Source: JAAAPF01 sp046541805 (lineage in GTDB: Bacteria; Pseudomonadota; Alphaproteobacteria; Geminicoccales; Geminicoccaceae). Taken from it: DNA of 7,444 bases. This document shows positions 6,797 through 7,444 of the stretch, in pieces (the stretch's first letter is position 1; every line of letters starts with the position of its first letter). The position numbers and the translations under genes are program-made. The notes beneath the pieces were generated by a model. The model was not told where the DNA came from. It worked only from the letters and a program-made list of their open reading frames with translations, and did no database searches. The DNA lies in NCBI GenBank assembly GCA_046541805.1, contig JBKHCM010000143.1:1-7444 (forward strand), written 5' to 3'.

Positions 6797-7398
6797 GGCG
6801 CGCCCCGGTCCTGGAGCGGGACGGCGGCGACGGTGGGTGCCGGCCTGCCCTGCGGGTCGAGGTCGATGCGGAGCGCGTCGCCGGCGCCGAGGCGCAAAGG
6901 CGATGTCGTGCGGTAGTCCCAGCCCGTCGCCAGGGCGAGGGCGGCGCGCTGCACTCCTTTATGGGTGACGAGCACGTAGCGCGCCCCGCCGGCGAGCTCG
7001 GTGCCGGCGAGCTCGGTGAAGAGCGCGGCGAGCCGGTGGGCGACGTCGCGCGGGCGCTCGCCGCCCGGCGGCTCGAGGTCGAGGCCCAGCGCCTCGATGG
7101 CGGCAACGGCGGCGGGATCGCTCTGGCGCAGATCGGCGAGGCGGTGGCCCTCCCAGGCGCCCCAGTCCATCTCGATCAGCCGCGGCTCGACCGTCGCCGG
7201 ACCGAAGGCGGCGGCGGTCTCGCGCGCCCGGCGCAGCGGGCTCGCCAGGATCGGCGCGGTCGCGAACGCGGCCGGCAGCCGCCAGGCCGCGAGCGCGGTC
7301 CGGCCCGCGGCGGACAGCGGCGGATCGGCGCGGCCCATGAGCCGGCCCTCGGCGTTCCACGCCGTGGGCGCATGGCGAACGAGGAGCAACGCCGTCAT
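6784..7398 (-). CDS. Histidine phosphatase superfamily (phosphoglycerate mutase-like) enzyme
   Basis: This 204-residue, single-domain branch-1 histidine phosphatase has the full catalytic set. The phospho-accepting histidine is in LLLVRHAPTAWN (R8, H9, N15), followed by the second arginine in SPLRRARETA (R57), the proton-donor acid in IEMDWGAWEG (E76) and the closing histidine in VTHKGV (H146). These enzymes use a phosphohistidine intermediate to dephosphorylate small metabolites, including sugar phosphates and alpha-ribazole phosphate (CobC). This family is too promiscuous to name a substrate from motifs. The usual second loop glycine in 'SHGG' is K147 here. The start is ATG at 7398, in an ATGA overlap with the stop of the upstream gene. 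Its end overlaps the glycosyltransferase gene by 13 bases. Being locked to a glycosyltransferase and a deacetylase suggests a sugar-phosphate or lipid-linked intermediate as substrate, which is inference. An in-frame 15-base tandem duplication lies at residues 128-137. Confidence 0.9.
   Translation of the reverse strand: MTALLLVRHAPTAWNAEGRLMGRADPPLSAAGRTALAAWRLPAAFATAPILASPLRRARETAAAFGPATVEPRLIEMDWGAWEGHRLADLRQSDPAAVAAIEALGLDLEPPGGERPRDVAHRLAALFTELAGTELAGGARYVLVTHKGVQRAALALATGWDYRTTSPLRLGAGDALRIDLDPQGRPAPTVAAVPLQDRGAPCAC
6989..7018 (-). repeat. 15-base tandem duplication inside the histidine phosphatase gene
   Basis: Two exact 15-base units (6989-7003 and 7004-7018, with one further matching base at 6988/7003) encode TELAG twice at residues 128-137. 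Being a multiple of three it keeps the frame. It lies in the helix/loop region before the strand carrying VTHKGV and should not touch the active site. It looks like a slippage duplication. Confidence 0.85.
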
Positions 7399-7444
7399 CG
7401 CCGCCGCGCCCTGTGGACGCGCCGGGCGAGGGCGAGCGCGTCGG
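7395..7444 (-). CDS. C-terminal end of an unidentified upstream gene (partial)
   Basis: A minus-strand frame open from the window edge ends in a TGA (7397-7395) that overlaps the ATG of the histidine phosphatase as ATGA, the same junction seen at two later gene boundaries. The visible tail is DALALARRVHRARRR, an Ala/Arg-rich end like those of many GC-rich bacterial proteins. Fifteen residues are too few to identify a family. It is called mainly from the junction pattern, and it would make the operon extend beyond the window. Confidence 0.5.
   Translation of the reverse strand, partial: DALALARRVHRARRR

Noticed and set aside
5673..7106. N-terminal extension of the deacetylase frame up to 705 residues
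   Set aside because: The extra 478 codons overlap the glycosyltransferase and phosphatase in another frame and show no domain. The GGGAGGG site and ATGA junction fix the start at 5672.
6784..7398. Specific naming of the phosphatase as CobC or phosphoglycerate mutase
   Set aside because: The catalytic residues are shared by the whole superfamily, and no cobalamin or glycolysis gene is nearby to support either name.

Overview
The window is a very GC-rich, almost gap-free stretch of bacterial chromosome. Strong G/C third-position bias, Ala/Arg-rich proteins, a periplasmic solute-binding protein with a Sec signal, and close-packed genes joined by ATGA overlaps suggest a high-GC Proteobacterium. 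Alphaproteobacteria (Rhodospirillales/Rhizobiales type) is my best guess, but this is inference from style and family content, because no rRNA or other marker gene is present. I see no tRNA, rRNA, CRISPR array, insertion sequence, phage gene or origin, and no gap between genes longer than 6 bases.

Layout: bases 1-622 on the + strand hold the 3' part of a class I SAM-dependent methyltransferase. Everything else is one minus-strand run. In transcription order it is: the last codons of an unidentified gene (7444-7395), a histidine phosphatase (7398-6784), a COG4671-type GT-B glycosyltransferase (6796-5669), a small NodB-like polysaccharide deacetylase (5672-4989), a fused two-domain oligopeptide-type ABC ATPase (4992-3106), a family 5 periplasmic substrate-binding protein (3119-1293) and an alkaline-ceramidase (CREST superfamily) membrane hydrolase (1286-609). 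Neighbouring genes overlap by 4, 13, 4, 4 and 14 bases or are separated by 6. This argues for a single polycistronic mRNA with translational coupling, and its promoter lies outside the window. Three of the six complete genes appear to start at TTG or GTG. The run ends tail-to-tail with the methyltransferase, and the two coding regions share 14 bases.

How the genes may work together: the first three are typical of assembly or editing of a glycoconjugate (sugar transfer, de-N-acetylation, phosphate removal). The next two are the cytoplasmic motor and periplasmic receptor of a peptide/opine/nickel-class importer whose permeases are not in the window. The last encodes an integral-membrane amidase of ceramide-hydrolase type with an apparently complete metal site. 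The attractive but unproven reading is a locus for uptake and remodelling of an amide-linked lipid or glycolipid, for example a glycosylated sphingolipid. A plainer alternative is a peptide importer co-transcribed with unrelated envelope genes.
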